Below are positions 1 through 9,670 of a DNA stretch of 64,000 nucleotides, in pieces; the stretch's first letter is position 1, and every line of letters starts with the position of its first letter. The position numbers were made by a program, and so were the translations under genes. The stretch comes from Edwardsiella hoshinae NBRC 105699 = ATCC 33379 (GTDB lineage Bacteria; Pseudomonadota; Gammaproteobacteria; Enterobacterales; Enterobacteriaceae), in NCBI RefSeq assembly GCF_000474215.1, contig NZ_BAUC01000015.1, forward strand, positions 62,001-126,000. Direction: 5' to 3'. The notes under the pieces are model-generated. The model searched no databases, had not been told where the DNA came from, and was given only the letters and a program-made list of their open reading frames with translations.

Positions 1-345
1 GATCTCCGAGTAGTAGGCGGCTTCGAACAGGGCGAAGGCAACCATCGCCGAGATCAGCCGGATATCCTGTTTAGGTGACAGGCCGAGCACCTGTTGCAAT
101 AGGCTGGGCACCACCAGGTAGAACCACAGCAACACCATCACCAACGGCACCGAGCGGAAGAGGTTAACGTACAGCGCGGCCAGCCAGGCGAGCGGTTTCC
201 AGCGTGACAGGCGCATCACTGCCAGGCAGGTACCCCATAGAATGCCGACCACCACCGCCGTGACGGTGATCTGCAAGGTGATCGCCATACCATCCAGCAA
301 ATAGGGCAAGCTGGGGACGATGGAACTCCAGTCGAATTGATACAT
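1..345 (-). CDS. gltK: Glutamate/aspartate ABC transporter permease GltK, partial
   Basis: This is the N-terminal part of the second inner-membrane permease of the GltIJKL importer for glutamate and aspartate. The start ATG is at 345-343 and the frame ([19 protein letters not shown]...) runs off the window edge, leaving about 114 codons of a family usually near 224 residues. Hydrophobic segments typical of the His/Glu/Gln/Arg permease family are visible, including an [19 protein letters not shown]-like stretch. Its start overlaps the gltJ stop by one base (TAATG), which implies translational coupling. The missing C-terminus and the ATPase gltL should lie left of the window. Confidence 0.93.
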   Translation of the reverse strand, partial: MYQFDWSSIVPSLPYLLDGMAITLQITVTAVVVGILWGTCLAVMRLSRWKPLAWLAALYVNLFRSVPLVMVLLWFYLVVPSLLQQVLGLSPKQDIRLISAMVAFALFEAAYYSEI

Positions 346-1085
346 TAGCGGCTCCCCATATTGCCCGGTAGCTGGAGGCGCCGCTCCAGCAGATGCATGC
401 CCAGCATCAATAGCGCATTGATGGCGATATAGGCCAGGGTAATGGCTGTGAAGGATTCATAGGCATGCGCCGAGTAATCCAGCAGCTTGCCGGCCTGGGC
501 GGCCATGTCCAGCAAACCGATGGTCGAGGCGATGGCCGAATTCTTTACCAGGTTCAGCATCTCGGAGGTGAGGGGCGGCACGATCACCCGGTAGGCGTTG
601 GGTAACAGCACGTAGCGGTAGGTTTGCGCCAGAGTGAAACCGAGCGCCAGCCCGGCGTTCTTCTGCCCGCGCGGCAGGGCATTGATCGCGGCGCGCACCT
701 GCTCGCAGACGCGTGCCGCGGTAAACAGTCCCAAACACAACAGCGAAGAGACGAAAAACTGGATCGGCGGATCCAGTTCGCCTTTAAACCAGTTGCCCCA
801 GTCCGTCGGCAATAGCTCCGGCACCACCAGATACCAGGTAAAAAATTGCACGATCAGCGGGACGTTGCGGAACAGCTCCACGTAGAGGGCCGCAAGCGTC
901 GCCAGCGGACGGCTAGGCAGGGTGCGTAGGATCCCCAGCAGCGAACCTAACAGCAGAGCGATCAGCCAGGCCGCTGCGGAGAGGGCAATCGTCACCTGCA
1001 TCCCGGAGCCGATCCAGCCCAGGTAGGTGGTGCCGCCGAAGGGGGCCGGTTCGAGGAAGATGCCCCAGTTCCAATCGATAGACAT
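345..1085 (-). CDS. gltJ: Glutamate/aspartate ABC transporter permease GltJ
   Basis: First permease of the periplasmic-binding-protein importer for glutamate and aspartate. The 246 residues match the usual family length. After the N-terminal [20 protein letters not shown] there are several membrane spans, and the EAA loop that contacts the ATPase is recognisable near residues 140-165 ([18 protein letters not shown]). It sits between gltI (97-base gap holding a perfect palindrome) and gltK (one-base overlap), as in E. coli. The palindrome probably sets the much lower expression of the membrane parts relative to the binding protein; that regulatory role is inferred. Confidence 0.95.
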   Translation of the reverse strand: MSIDWNWGIFLEPAPFGGTTYLGWIGSGMQVTIALSAAAWLIALLLGSLLGILRTLPSRPLATLAALYVELFRNVPLIVQFFTWYLVVPELLPTDWGNWFKGELDPPIQFFVSSLLCLGLFTAARVCEQVRAAINALPRGQKNAGLALGFTLAQTYRYVLLPNAYRVIVPPLTSEMLNLVKNSAIASTIGLLDMAAQAGKLLDYSAHAYESFTAITLAYIAINALLMLGMHLLERRLQLPGNMGSR

Positions 1086-1142
1086 AGATGACTCCGGTTA
1101 ACCGGCGCGCCGCCAGCGGGCGCGCAAGGAGAGCGATGCCGT

Positions 1143-1164
1143 GTCCCGTAGGCGCCTACGGGAC
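1143..1164. other. Perfect 22-bp palindrome in the gltI-gltJ gap (SroC-position hairpin)
   Basis: The arm GTCCCGTAGGC (1143-1153) is followed at once by its exact complement (1154-1164), with no unpaired centre. It lies in the only long gap of the glt operon. In E. coli and Salmonella this gap yields the sRNA SroC, a GcvB sponge made by RNase E cleavage. Here no T-run follows on the minus strand, so it looks like an RNA-stability or processing hairpin rather than a simple terminator. Confidence 0.6.
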
Positions 1165-1182
1165 GACGCGGCGTGGTTACGT

Positions 1183-2085
1183 CTATTCGGCGATGCGATC
1201 GTTGGGCGTGGCGAACAACTTATGCATCTCCTCGGAGAGGGCGAAGTGTAGATTCATATTCTTCGGCGGGATCGGTTGCTCGAACCAACGCTGATACCAA
1301 CTGGCGGCCTGGCCGGCGGTTTGTGCCTGGGCGATGGTGTCGTCGATCAACTTCTTGAAGGCGGGATCATCCTTACGCAGCATGCAGCCGTAGGCCTCAT
1401 AGGACTGCGGTGTACCGACGATGACCCAGCGTTCGGGTTGCTTGGCCTTGGCGCGCTCGCCAGCCAGGAGTGCATCGTCCATCATGAAAGCTACCGCGCG
1501 GCCGCTTTCCAAGGTACGGAATGAGTCGCCGTGATCCTTGGCGCTGATGATACGCATCTTCATACCCTCTTTTTCGTTCATGCGATTGAGCATGATCTCT
1601 GAGGTGGTGCCGGAGGTGACCACCACCGGTTTACCCGCCAGATCACGGAAGTCATGCACTCCGCTGTCCTTGGCGGTCAACAAGCGGGTACCGACGATGA
1701 ACAGGGTATTGGAGAAGGCCACTTGTTGCTGGCGCTCGGCGTTATGAGTGGTCGAGCCGCACTCAAAGTCATAGGTACCGTTTTGTAACAATGGGATACG
1801 GTTTTGCGAGGTGATAGGCAGGAGCTTCACTTGGAGGTTAGGCAGTGCGAGTTGCTTCTTTACCGCGGCCACGATGGCGTTGCTGTAATCTTGCGAGTAG
1901 CCGACCACCTGCTGTTTATTGTCGTAATAAGAGAAGGGCACCGATGACTCACGGTGGCCGACGACGATCACGCCATTCTGCTTGATCTTCTGTAATGTGG
2001 CCGAATCGGAGGTACCGCTATCCGCTACGGCATACAGCGGGAGAGATAGTGCTAAAAGTGCCATTGTTAACACAGACTTATGCAT
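1183..2085 (-). CDS. gltI: Periplasmic glutamate/aspartate-binding protein GltI
   Basis: The high-affinity periplasmic receptor that hands glutamate or aspartate to GltJK. It has 300 residues, with an N-terminal signal peptide (MHKSVLTMALLALSLPLYAVA, cleavage probably after AVA at 21) and then the SBP_bac_3 domain. Family-typical stretches include VGHRESSVPFSYYDN, YSQDYSNAIV, TSQNRIPLLQNGTYDFECG and AKDHGDSFRTLESGRAVAF. An AGGAAGGAG ribosome-binding site lies just upstream of the ATG. It is the first gene of the gltIJK(L) operon. A CA-rich leader upstream suggests control by the sRNA GcvB, as known in Salmonella. Confidence 0.96.
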   Translation of the reverse strand: MHKSVLTMALLALSLPLYAVADSGTSDSATLQKIKQNGVIVVGHRESSVPFSYYDNKQQVVGYSQDYSNAIVAAVKKQLALPNLQVKLLPITSQNRIPLLQNGTYDFECGSTTHNAERQQQVAFSNTLFIVGTRLLTAKDSGVHDFRDLAGKPVVVTSGTTSEIMLNRMNEKEGMKMRIISAKDHGDSFRTLESGRAVAFMMDDALLAGERAKAKQPERWVIVGTPQSYEAYGCMLRKDDPAFKKLIDDTIAQAQTAGQAASWYQRWFEQPIPPKNMNLHFALSEEMHKLFATPNDRIAE

Positions 2086-2099
2086 GCCTGACTCCTTCC

Positions 2100-2141
2100 T
2101 GTTGAGGGGTGTTGTGTCTATCTATTTGTTTTGTAATGTTT
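2100..2141 (-). promoter_or_regulatory. CA-rich leader of gltI, candidate GcvB target and translational enhancer
   Basis: Read on the minus strand, bases about 15-56 upstream of the gltI ATG are strikingly C/A-rich and G-poor, including ACAAAACAAATAG and GACACAACACCCC. GcvB uses a G/U-rich single-stranded region to bind C/A-rich leaders, and gltI is a well-established Salmonella target. The composition and position are seen directly; GcvB pairing is inferred because the gcvB gene is not in this window. Confidence 0.5.
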
Positions 2142-2424
2142 ATTTAACGAGTTTCCCCGCCGAACGCTGGCGTGGGAGAGATGGATAGAAACATAACGCA
2201 ATGTAAATAAATTGATATCAAAATGTTTATAAAATGAGGTATAACACGCACCATTTTATGGCGCGAGGGGGCGTCTGCACACCGTTAGGGCGGAGTGTCG
2301 CGCCAGCGTGGTGCAAGCCTGGCCTTTTATCGCTGGTTTAGGCTGTTTTTGCCCCACTACGGGGAACTATTGCAAGGGGTATGCCAAGGAAGCGGGCGAT
2401 CGGCATGATCGCCCGCGAGTGAGA
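2142..2424. other. gltI-lnt intergenic region with terminal hairpin
   Basis: This non-coding region lies between lnt and gltI, both on the minus strand. The part near gltI (2180-2260) is AT-rich and presumably holds the gltI promoter, but I could not pick one -35/-10 pair with confidence. Immediately after the lnt stop is a perfect 10-bp stem, GCGGGCGATC (2392-2401) with GATCGCCCGC (2407-2416) and a GGCAT loop. It lacks a clear T-run on the minus strand, so it is either a weak terminator or an mRNA-end stabiliser for lnt. Confidence 0.5.
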
Positions 2425-3954
2425 TTAACGGCGGCGTAGCGCGTAGAGTAGTGCCAAGCTGCCCATCAGCGCACTGAGTAGCCATAGTGGTGTGCTTCCC
2501 AGGCGGGCATAGGGCGTTTCGCCCCGCGTCGGGGTAACGTTGACTTCGAGTACCTGGCGCGTGAATTGCGGCAGGCTGGCGATGACGTTACCGGAGGCGT
2601 CGACGGCGGCGGTGATGCCGTTGTTGGTGGCGCGTAACAGCGGCCGGCCGAGCTCCAGCGCTCGCATCCGCGCCATCTGGAAGTGTTGCCACGGGCCGAT
2701 GGAGTTGCCGAACCAGGCATCGTTAGAGACGGTGAGCAAGAAGTCGGTATTCGGGCGGAAGTTGGCGCGCACCTGCTCGCCCAGCACGATCTCATAACAG
2801 ATGGCGGTGGTGAGATCGTAACCCTGAACTTGGAGTGCCGGCTGTACATAGTCGCCACGGCTGAAAGCCGACATCGGCAGGTTGAAGAAGGGCGCCAGCG
2901 GGCGCAACAGATCTTCCATCGGAACAAACTCGCCGAACGGTACCAGGTGATGTTTGCTGTAGCGTTGGCGCGCCGGGTAGTGGTAAGGCGTCTCGCCGCC
3001 CAGCACGATCACCGAGTTGTAGAAGCGCATGCCATGCGGCCCGGGGCGCTCGTCCACCAGACCGGTGATCAGGCTGCTGTGGTGGGCGCGTAGCAGGCGA
3101 TCCATCATGGTCAGGAACGGCTGTTGGTTGGCCTCGGTGTCGGCGATGGCCGACTCAGGCCAGATGATGATCGGCGCCTTGCCCAGGTAAGGCCGGGTGG
3201 CGTCGAGATAGGCTTGCAGCGAGGTGATCAGCGCGTTCGGGTCCCACTTCAGCGACTGGGCGATGTCGCCCTGCACCATGGCGACGTTGACTGACTTCTG
3301 CGGCAGGCTTTGATACCAATGCAGTTGGCGGAGCGGCCAGGGGGCGAGTAGCAGCAGTAGCGCCAGCAACGCCGGCATGGTGCGACGCCGTACGGCGGCC
3401 AACACAAGCAGGCCGCTGATGACCAGCAACAGGTAGGTGATGGCGTCGACGCCAGCCAGCGGTGCGATCCCTTTCAATGGGCCGTTGAGCTGGCTATAGC
3501 CAAACTGTAGCCAGGGAAATCCCGTTAGCACCCAGCCGCGTAGAAACTCGCTGACCTGCCATAACGCTGGCGCCGCGATCACCAGACGCCAGAGGTTAGC
3601 GCGCGGCCATAGACGGTTGAGTACGGCGCAGAACAGCAGTGGGTAGAGCGCCAGGTAGGCAGCCAGCAGCACCACCAAGGAGACGCTGATCGCCGTCGGC
3701 ATGCCGCCAAACTGCGCTATGCTGACATAAACCCAATTGACGCCACTGCCGAACAGCCCTAGCCCCCATAGGAAGCCCAGTAGCATGGCCTGGCGTGTCG
3801 TGCGATTCAAGGTGACGGCGAGCAAGCCGCAGAGGGAGATCAGCGCCGCCGGCCAGATATCATAGGGCGAGAAGGCGAGGGTGCCGCAGGCCCCGCTGGC
3901 CAGGGCCAATAACGCGCGCATGCGTTGGCGTTGCAGTAAAGCAGCGATAGTCAT
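2425..3954 (-). CDS. lnt: Apolipoprotein N-acyltransferase Lnt
   Basis: Inner-membrane enzyme that adds the third acyl chain to the N-terminal cysteine of lipoproteins, the last step of lipoprotein maturation before Lol sorting. The 509 residues start at ATG 3954, which aligns with E. coli Lnt; a GTG 18 bases upstream is less likely. Several N-terminal membrane spans precede a nitrilase-like domain. The catalytic triad is visible: Glu267 in IIWPESAI, the Lys in [14 protein letters not shown], and Cys386 in [13 protein letters not shown]. In E. coli lnt follows ybeX/corC in one operon; here alanine dehydrogenase separates them, so lnt must have its own promoter in the gap it shares with ald. 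Confidence 0.96.
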   Translation of the reverse strand: MTIAALLQRQRMRALLALASGACGTLAFSPYDIWPAALISLCGLLAVTLNRTTRQAMLLGFLWGLGLFGSGVNWVYVSIAQFGGMPTAISVSLVVLLAAYLALYPLLFCAVLNRLWPRANLWRLVIAAPALWQVSEFLRGWVLTGFPWLQFGYSQLNGPLKGIAPLAGVDAITYLLLVISGLLVLAAVRRRTMPALLALLLLLAPWPLRQLHWYQSLPQKSVNVAMVQGDIAQSLKWDPNALITSLQAYLDATRPYLGKAPIIIWPESAIADTEANQQPFLTMMDRLLRAHHSSLITGLVDERPGPHGMRFYNSVIVLGGETPYHYPARQRYSKHHLVPFGEFVPMEDLLRPLAPFFNLPMSAFSRGDYVQPALQVQGYDLTTAICYEIVLGEQVRANFRPNTDFLLTVSNDAWFGNSIGPWQHFQMARMRALELGRPLLRATNNGITAAVDASGNVIASLPQFTRQVLEVNVTPTRGETPYARLGSTPLWLLSALMGSLALLYALRRR

Positions 3955-3998
3955 TAATTCTACTCTTTTCACTTCAGAATGGAGATGTAGCCCAACAG

Positions 3999-4018
3999 TT
4001 GTTAAAAAATGGTAACAA
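3999..4018. promoter_or_regulatory. Inverted repeat TTGTTA-N8-TAACAA between lnt and ald
   Basis: Six-base perfect arms, TTGTTA (3999-4004) and TAACAA (4013-4018), lie in the divergent lnt/ald gap about 100 bases before the ald start. A good -10 hexamer TATACT is at 4037-4042. Alanine dehydrogenase genes are often controlled by Lrp/AsnC-family regulators that bind such short dyads, so an operator role is plausible but inferred. Confidence 0.4.
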
Positions 4019-4111
4019 ATTCTATTCCACAGTGCCTATACTGGTGAAAAATAATGCAATGATTCGGCTGTTTTTTAGGGTGCGGTAACCAGCAGATAAC
4101 GTGAGGCTAAC

Positions 4112-5224
4112 ATGATTATTGGCATACCAAGAGAAATAAAAAACCACGAATATCGTGTCGGTATGACGCCGAGCAGTGTACGTGAAGTTACGTTACGAGG
4201 CCATAGAGTTATGGTGGAAAGCGCGGCGGGGGCGGGCATCGGCTATAGCGATGAGATGTATCGCCAGGCCGGCGCCGAGATCGTCGCCGATGCCGCTACG
4301 CTGTTCGCCAGCGCGGCATTGATCGTGAAAGTGAAGGAGCCACAGGCGGCCGAATGCGCGCGGCTGCGTCCAGGGCAGATCTTGTTTGCTTATTTGCATC
4401 TGGCACCCGATCGGGCACAGACCCAGGCGTTGCTGGCCAGTGGTGCCGTCTGCATCGCTTATGAGACGGTGACCAACAGTGACGGCGCATTGCCGTTGCT
4501 GGCGCCAATGTCGGCCGTGGCCGGACGGATGTCGATCCAGGCTGGTGCCCAGGCGTTGGAGAAGACACAGGGAGGACGCGGTATCCTGCTGGCTGGGGTG
4601 CCTGGCGTCGAGCCGGCTAAGGTAGTGATCCTGGGGGGCGGCGTGGTCGGCGCCAATGCGGCGCGTATGGCGCTAGGGATGCGCGCCGATGTGACGTTGC
4701 TGGACTACAACGTGGCGGTGTTGCAGCGGCTGGATAGTGAGTTTCAGGGGCGGGTGAAGCTGCTCTATTCCAGCAGTGAGACGATAGGACGCCTGCTGCC
4801 GACGACCGATCTGTTGATCGGCGGAGTGCTGGTGCCCGGCGCCGCGGCACCTAAATTGGTGTCGCGGGCGCAGGTGGCGACGATGCGTCCGGGATCGGCA
4901 ATCGTCGATGTGGCGATCGATCAGGGCGGGTGTGTTGCCACCTCGCGCCCCACGACGCACCAAGAGCCAACCTATGTTGAGGAGGGGGTGGTGCACTATT
5001 GTGTCGCGAATATGCCGGGGGCGGTGGCCTATAGTGCGACGCAGGCGCTGAATAATGCGACGCTGCCCTACATCTTGGCATTGGCCGATCATGGCTTGGC
5101 GGCGTTACGCCAGGATGCGGGGTTAATGGCCGGATTGAATGTGATGGCCGGGCAATTGACCTGTCCGGCGGTGGCGCAGGCCCATGGTCTGAATTACACC
5201 GAGCCACGACGCCTGTTGGCGTAA
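4112..5224 (+). CDS. ald: L-alanine dehydrogenase
   Basis: NAD-dependent cytosolic enzyme interconverting L-alanine and pyruvate plus ammonia, which lets alanine feed central metabolism. The 370 residues match the family. The N-terminal AlaDh_PNT domain starts MIIGIPREIKNHEYRVGMTP, with substrate-binding Arg15, Lys75 (KVKEP) and His96 (YLHLAPD). The Rossmann domain carries VILGGGVVGANAARMALG around residues 170-190, and VDVAIDQGG carries the catalytic Asp near 270. A GAGG ribosome-binding site precedes the ATG. The gene lies on the plus strand inside the conserved minus-strand ybeZ-ybeY-corC-lnt series. E. coli K-12 has no ald here. A terminator hairpin follows directly. Confidence 0.96.
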   Translation: MIIGIPREIKNHEYRVGMTPSSVREVTLRGHRVMVESAAGAGIGYSDEMYRQAGAEIVADAATLFASAALIVKVKEPQAAECARLRPGQILFAYLHLAPDRAQTQALLASGAVCIAYETVTNSDGALPLLAPMSAVAGRMSIQAGAQALEKTQGGRGILLAGVPGVEPAKVVILGGGVVGANAARMALGMRADVTLLDYNVAVLQRLDSEFQGRVKLLYSSSETIGRLLPTTDLLIGGVLVPGAAAPKLVSRAQVATMRPGSAIVDVAIDQGGCVATSRPTTHQEPTYVEEGVVHYCVANMPGAVAYSATQALNNATLPYILALADHGLAALRQDAGLMAGLNVMAGQLTCPAVAQAHGLNYTEPRRLLA

Positions 5225-5233
5225 TTGCGATGA

Positions 5234-5258
5234 GCGGGGGCGCGATGCCCCCGCGTTT
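5234..5258 (+). terminator. Rho-independent terminator of ald
   Basis: The stem GCGGGGGC (5234-5241) pairs with GCCCCCGC (5247-5254) around loop GCGAT, followed by GTTTTC. It sits between the convergent ald and corC genes. The T-run exists only on the plus strand. Confidence 0.8.
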
Positions 5259-5261
5259 TCG

Positions 5262-6149
5262 CTAGATGTCGGTGTCCAACTGGGGCAGCGGGGCGTTATC
5301 CGGGATCTTGACGTGCACCTGGATGATCCGTCGACTGTCTGCCATGGCGACCTTAAACTGGTAGCCATCGATTTCGATGCTCTCGCCGCGCGACGGTAGA
5401 TGGCCGAAGGCCTGCATCACCAGCCCGCCGATCGTGTCGACTTCCTCGTCGCTGAAGCGGGTGGCGAAGACTTCGTTGAAATCCTCAATCTGGGTCAGTG
5501 CCCGCACGGTATACAGGTGGCGGCTGATCTGACGCACGTCGCGATCCTCAACTTCATCGTACTCGTCATCGATCTCGCCGACGATCAATTCCAGAATATC
5601 CTCGATGGTGACCAGACCGGAGACGCCGCCGAACTCGTCGATGACGATAGCCATATGGTAACGCTGGGAGCGAAACTCTTTCAGCATCCGGTCGACACGT
5701 TTGCTTTCCGGCACCACGACTGCTTGGCGCAGCACTTTGTCGATGCTGAAAGGGGCGGCATCGCTGCGCATGAAGGGCAGCAGATCCTTGGCCATCAGCA
5801 GCCCCTCGATGTGATCTTTGTCCTCGCTGATCACCGGGAAGCGAGAGTGGGCGGAGTCGATGATGACATCCAGGCACTCGTCCAGGGTCTGATTCCGCTT
5901 CAGGGTGACCATCTGGCTACGCGGGATCATGATATCGCGCACGCGCTGTTCGGCGATATCCATGACGCCCTCCAGCATGTCGCGGGTATCGGGGTCGATC
6001 AGATCGTTTTGTTCGGAGTCACGGATCAACTCAACCAGATCGTTGCGGTTTTTCGGCTCGCCGTGGAACAGTTGGTTGAGTAAAAGGGAAAAGAAGCCTT
6101 TCTTATGGGGACTGGGGCTGTCGCTATTCTGAGAATGGTCGTCGCTCAT
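5262..6149 (-). CDS. corC: CorC/YbeX, CBS-domain protein of the CNNM/magnesium-efflux group
   Basis: Cytosolic protein linked to cobalt/magnesium efflux and ribosome physiology. The 295 residues show an acidic, hydrophilic N-terminus, two CBS domains (about 70-195; [19 protein letters not shown], then [30 protein letters not shown]) and a C-terminal CorC_HlyC domain (about 205-290; [22 protein letters not shown]). It has no transmembrane DUF21 domain, as is normal for this subgroup. It follows ybeY after an 87-base gap and belongs to the ybeZ-ybeY-corC operon. The exact biochemical role is not settled in the literature. Confidence 0.93.
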   Translation of the reverse strand: MSDDHSQNSDSPSPHKKGFFSLLLNQLFHGEPKNRNDLVELIRDSEQNDLIDPDTRDMLEGVMDIAEQRVRDIMIPRSQMVTLKRNQTLDECLDVIIDSAHSRFPVISEDKDHIEGLLMAKDLLPFMRSDAAPFSIDKVLRQAVVVPESKRVDRMLKEFRSQRYHMAIVIDEFGGVSGLVTIEDILELIVGEIDDEYDEVEDRDVRQISRHLYTVRALTQIEDFNEVFATRFSDEEVDTIGGLVMQAFGHLPSRGESIEIDGYQFKVAMADSRRIIQVHVKIPDNAPLPQLDTDI

Positions 6150-6236
6150 AGCGTATGTATGTGGTTACTCTTTATCTGGTCAATCTTAACGCCGGCCGCC
6201 ACGCGGCCAGCGCAAACATGAACCCGGCGGGTTCGT

Positions 6237-6710
6237 TCAGTTGGACTCTTTTTCGGCCGCGTAGGGATCGGGATAGCCTAACGCCTGCATGATCTCGGCC
6301 TCCAGAGACTCCATCTCTTCAGCCTCTTGGTCGCTGATGTGGTCATACCCTAGCAGATGAAGCGCGCCATGCACAACCATATGCGCCCAATGTGAGAGCG
6401 GGGTTATGTTCTGTTGCTGCGCCTCAGCCTCCACCACCTGACGGCAGATCACCATGTCACCGAGTAGTGGCAGCTCAATTTCCGGCGGGGCCTCAAACGG
6501 GAAGGAGAGCACGTTGGTTGGCCGATCTTTACCACGGTAGGTGAGGTTAAGCTGGTGGCTCTCCGCCTCATCCACCAGGCGGATGGTGACCTCCGCCTCG
6601 TCACGGAAGCGCGGCAGCACCGCCTCGAGCCAGCGGAGAAAGTCCCCCTCGGCCGGGAGGCCGGGGGCGTCGTCGCAGGCGATTTGGAGATCGAGAATAA
6701 TATGACTCAT
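6237..6710 (-). CDS. ybeY: Endoribonuclease/rRNA maturation factor YbeY
   Basis: Metal-dependent RNase needed for 16S rRNA 3'-end maturation and 70S quality control. The 157 residues start at [14 protein letters not shown]. The zinc-binding signature [11 protein letters not shown] is present near residues 112-122, and [17 protein letters not shown] is family-typical. The start is chosen because its ATG overlaps the ybeZ stop by four bases (ATGA) and matches the E. coli protein; upstream in-frame codons lie wholly inside ybeZ. Tight coupling to PhoH-like ybeZ is conserved across bacteria. Confidence 0.96.
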   Translation of the reverse strand: MSHIILDLQIACDDAPGLPAEGDFLRWLEAVLPRFRDEAEVTIRLVDEAESHQLNLTYRGKDRPTNVLSFPFEAPPEIELPLLGDMVICRQVVEAEAQQQNITPLSHWAHMVVHGALHLLGYDHISDQEAEEMESLEAEIMQALGYPDPYAAEKESN

Positions 6711-7789
6711 GCTTGTTCCTGTTGCTGAGAGGCCTGGGCCTCGCGTTTGCGCTCGGCGGCCAGCGCCGCTTTGCGTTGTTGTTCGGCGGCTTCCCACGCC
6801 TCGTAGGCCATCACTACGCGAGCGACCACCGGGTGGCGTACCACGTCTTCGCTGTGGAAGAAGTTGAAGCTGATCTCGTCGACTGGCGAGAGTACCTCGA
6901 TGGCATGACGTAGCCCGGATTTCTGATTGCGCGGCAAATCGACCTGGGTGATATCGCCGGTGATCACCGCCTTGGAGTTAAAGCCGATACGCGTCAGGAA
7001 CATCTTCATCTGTTCGATGGTGGTGTTCTGGCTTTCGTCCAGGATGATGAAGGCATCATTCAGGGTGCGTCCACGCATGTAGGCCAGCGGTGCGACTTCG
7101 ATGATGTTGCGCTCCATCAGCTTCTCGACCCGCTCGAAACCGAGCATTTCAAACAGCGCGTCGTACAGCGGGCGCAGGTAGGGGTCAACCTTCTGGCTAA
7201 GATCGCCGGGGAGAAAGCCCAGTTTCTCTCCCGCTTCGACCGCCGGGCGGGTCAGCAGGATACGGCGGATCTCTTGGCGCTCCAGGGCATCTACAGCGGC
7301 GGCCACCGCCAGATAGGTCTTGCCGGTTCCGGCCGGGCCGATGCCGAAAGTGATGTCGTGGTCGAGAATGTTGGCGATGTACTGCGCTTGATTCGGGGTA
7401 CGCGGCTTGATCAGTCCACGCTTGGTTTTGATGTGGATCGCTTTGCCGTAATCGGGCACGTGCTCGGCGGCTTGCTCCAACACCCGGCTCTCCTTGAGCG
7501 CCAGGTGGATCTGTTCGGGATCGATGTCGCCGATCTGGCCGCGTAGCGGGGCCGTGTCGACATACAGCTGTTTGAGAATATCGATGGCGGCGTGTACACA
7601 AGGGGTACGGCCGACCAGCTTAAAGTGATTGTCACGGTGACTGATTTCGATCCCCAGACGGCGTTCGAGCAGTTTAATATTGTCATCAAACGGGCCGCAC
7701 AGGCTATTCAGTCGCTGATTATCAGCGGGTTCAAGCAAGAGTTCTTCGGTTGTGACGTTCAAATCAATCCTCTGGATTTGTGTGTGCAT
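6707..7789 (-). CDS. ybeZ: PhoH-like ATPase YbeZ
   Basis: Cytosolic PhoH-family NTPase that partners YbeY in RNA metabolism. The 360 residues from [11 protein letters not shown] include a KH-like N-terminal region, a Walker A GPAGTGKT at 151-158, and a Walker [13 protein letters not shown]. The charged tail is rich in Lys, Ala and Gln. The start at 7789 fits the homologues with a short N-terminal extension; the reading frame stays open for a further 40 codons upstream but without family similarity. miaB, normally just upstream, is here separated by a plus-strand AbgT-family gene, so ybeZ needs its own promoter. Confidence 0.94.
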   Translation of the reverse strand: MHTQIQRIDLNVTTEELLLEPADNQRLNSLCGPFDDNIKLLERRLGIEISHRDNHFKLVGRTPCVHAAIDILKQLYVDTAPLRGQIGDIDPEQIHLALKESRVLEQAAEHVPDYGKAIHIKTKRGLIKPRTPNQAQYIANILDHDITFGIGPAGTGKTYLAVAAAVDALERQEIRRILLTRPAVEAGEKLGFLPGDLSQKVDPYLRPLYDALFEMLGFERVEKLMERNIIEVAPLAYMRGRTLNDAFIILDESQNTTIEQMKMFLTRIGFNSKAVITGDITQVDLPRNQKSGLRHAIEVLSPVDEISFNFFHSEDVVRHPVVARVVMAYEAWEAAEQQRKAALAAERKREAQASQQQEQA

Positions 7790-8095
7790 TACGCCGCCCG
7801 CGGCGCGGGAGACGCAGGGATGCGGGCCATGCGTTGGCCACGCGGTATATAGACAACGGTTACGCACATCATACATGTCACCGGGTAGCAATTGCCAATC
7901 TTCGCACACGACGCCGGCGTCAGCGGGGAACGCCCCATTTATTTTAATGTCATGTAATCATTATATTTTGTTTTATTAATATATCATTACCACATCTGAC
8001 TTAACGTTTTTTTAACTGAGGATTGGCGCAAAAAAACACCAGAGACGACTTGTTACCATGGCCCGTGGTGACACAGACAACGGAGGGCACAAACC
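7790..8095. promoter_or_regulatory. Divergent promoter region ybeZ / abgT-like transporter
   Basis: This gap separates two divergently transcribed genes. Its central part (about 7935-8020) is very AT-rich and should hold both promoters. Near the plus-strand gene, GGAGGG seven bases before ATG 8096 is a good ribosome-binding site. I saw no convincing regulator palindrome and no small ORF. Confidence 0.5.
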
Positions 8096-9661
8096 ATGGC
8101 TTCACCTCAGAAAACGTCCGCCCCGCGAGAGGAGAGTCACGGAGGGATGGCGCGCTTTCTCAGCGCCGTCGAGCGCTGGGGGAACCGGGTACCGGATCCG
8201 GCGCTGCTGTTCATTTACCTGATGATCCTGTTGTTGCTGCTGTCGGCAGCGTTGTCGCAGGTTTCCTTTAGCTTTATCAATCCCAGTAGTGGCGAGGCGG
8301 TACAGGTGGTCAATATGATGACCCTGGCGCACTTGGTGGATTTCCTCAGTAAGATGACCTCATCCTTTACCGCTTTCCCACCGCTGGGCATCGTGCTGGT
8401 GGCGTTGCTTGGGGTTGGGGTGGCTGATCGCGCCGGCTTTATCGACGCGGCGGTGAAAAAGCTGGTACGGCTCACCCCCCTGCGGCTGTTGACGCCGATG
8501 GTCGTTTTGGTTGCGCTGATCAGCCATGTGGCGGCTGACGTGGGATATGTGCTGGTGATCCCGCTGGCCGGGGTGGTGTTCCAGCGTGTTGGCCGCCATC
8601 CGCTGGCGGGGATCTGTGCGGCTTTCGCCGGGGTATCCGGTGGCTACTCGGCCAGTTTTATTCCATCGGGGAATGATGCCCTATTGGCGGGGTTTAGCGA
8701 GGCGGCGGCACGCCTATTGGCGCCGGGCTATACGGTGAACGTGCTGTGTAATTTTCTGTTTACCTCACTCTCAGGCCTGATGGTGATCCTGTTGGTATGG
8801 CTGGTGACGGATCGTTTTATCGAGCCGCGCTTGCGCCATCAGGTGGTGGATATGCCCGTCGAGGCGGCTGACGGGGCGCTTGACGACTTTACTCCACAAG
8901 AAAATCGGGCGTTTCGTCGGGCGCTGACGGTGATGTTGCTGATGCTGGCCGGACTGGCGTTGCTAATGTACCCCGATGCCTCACCCTTTCGCAGTCCGTC
9001 TGGCGCGTTAAGCGCCTCGTCGGCCCCGGCGATCCGTGCCATCGTGCCGCTGATCTTCATCCTGTTTGCCATTCCGGGGACGGTATATGGCTTTGCCAGT
9101 GGGCGCTTTACCTCGGGGAAGGATGTGATTGTGGCGATGACGGCCAACATGAGCTCCATGGGCTATTACCTGGTGGTGGTGTTCTTTGCCGCCCAGTTTA
9201 TCGCTCTGTTTGACGCCTCCAACCTGGCTACACTGCTGGCGTTGGCTGGTGCTTCCGGTCTCAAAGCCCTCAGTATACCCGGTGCAGGGACGTTACTCGG
9301 GGTGGTGCTGCTGGTATTTTTGGTTAATCTGTTACTGGGATCGGCGTCGGCCAAGTGGGCGCTACTCAGCCCGATCTTGGTGCCGATGCTGATGGCGGTG
9401 CAGCTGTCACCGGAACTGGCGCAGGCGGCCTATCGCATCGGCGATTCCACCTCGAATATTATTACGCCATTGATGGGCTTTTTTCCGTTGGTCGTGGTCT
9501 ACTGTCGGAAATATGTCTCGTCGGCAGGGATTGGCTCACTGGCGGCGCTGATGCTGCCTTATTCTCTGTTGTTGGCGGTGTGCTGGAGCGTGTTGTTGCT
9601 GGCGATGTGGGGACTGGGCGTGCCGTTGGGGATCCAGGGGGGCTATCACTATCATCCCTAG
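8096..9661 (+). CDS. AbgT-family transporter (p-aminobenzoyl-glutamate permease family)
   Basis: Inner-membrane transporter of the AbgT family; characterised members move p-aminobenzoyl-glutamate or act as antimetabolite (sulfonamide) exporters. The 521 residues show many hydrophobic spans. Family-typical motifs are visible: PPLGIVLVALLGVGVADRAG, ISHVAADVGYVLVIPLAG, ASAKWALLSPILVPM and RIGDSTSNIITPL. No abgA/abgB hydrolase genes are adjacent, so the substrate cannot be assigned from context. The gene sits on the plus strand between miaB and ybeZ, which are neighbours in E. coli, so it is probably a lineage-specific insertion. It ends opposite miaB. Confidence 0.9.
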   Translation: MASPQKTSAPREESHGGMARFLSAVERWGNRVPDPALLFIYLMILLLLLSAALSQVSFSFINPSSGEAVQVVNMMTLAHLVDFLSKMTSSFTAFPPLGIVLVALLGVGVADRAGFIDAAVKKLVRLTPLRLLTPMVVLVALISHVAADVGYVLVIPLAGVVFQRVGRHPLAGICAAFAGVSGGYSASFIPSGNDALLAGFSEAAARLLAPGYTVNVLCNFLFTSLSGLMVILLVWLVTDRFIEPRLRHQVVDMPVEAADGALDDFTPQENRAFRRALTVMLLMLAGLALLMYPDASPFRSPSGALSASSAPAIRAIVPLIFILFAIPGTVYGFASGRFTSGKDVIVAMTANMSSMGYYLVVVFFAAQFIALFDASNLATLLALAGASGLKALSIPGAGTLLGVVLLVFLVNLLLGSASAKWALLSPILVPMLMAVQLSPELAQAAYRIGDSTSNIITPLMGFFPLVVVYCRKYVSSAGIGSLAALMLPYSLLLAVCWSVLLLAMWGLGVPLGIQGGYHYHP

Positions 9662-9670
9662 GCATGGCAG

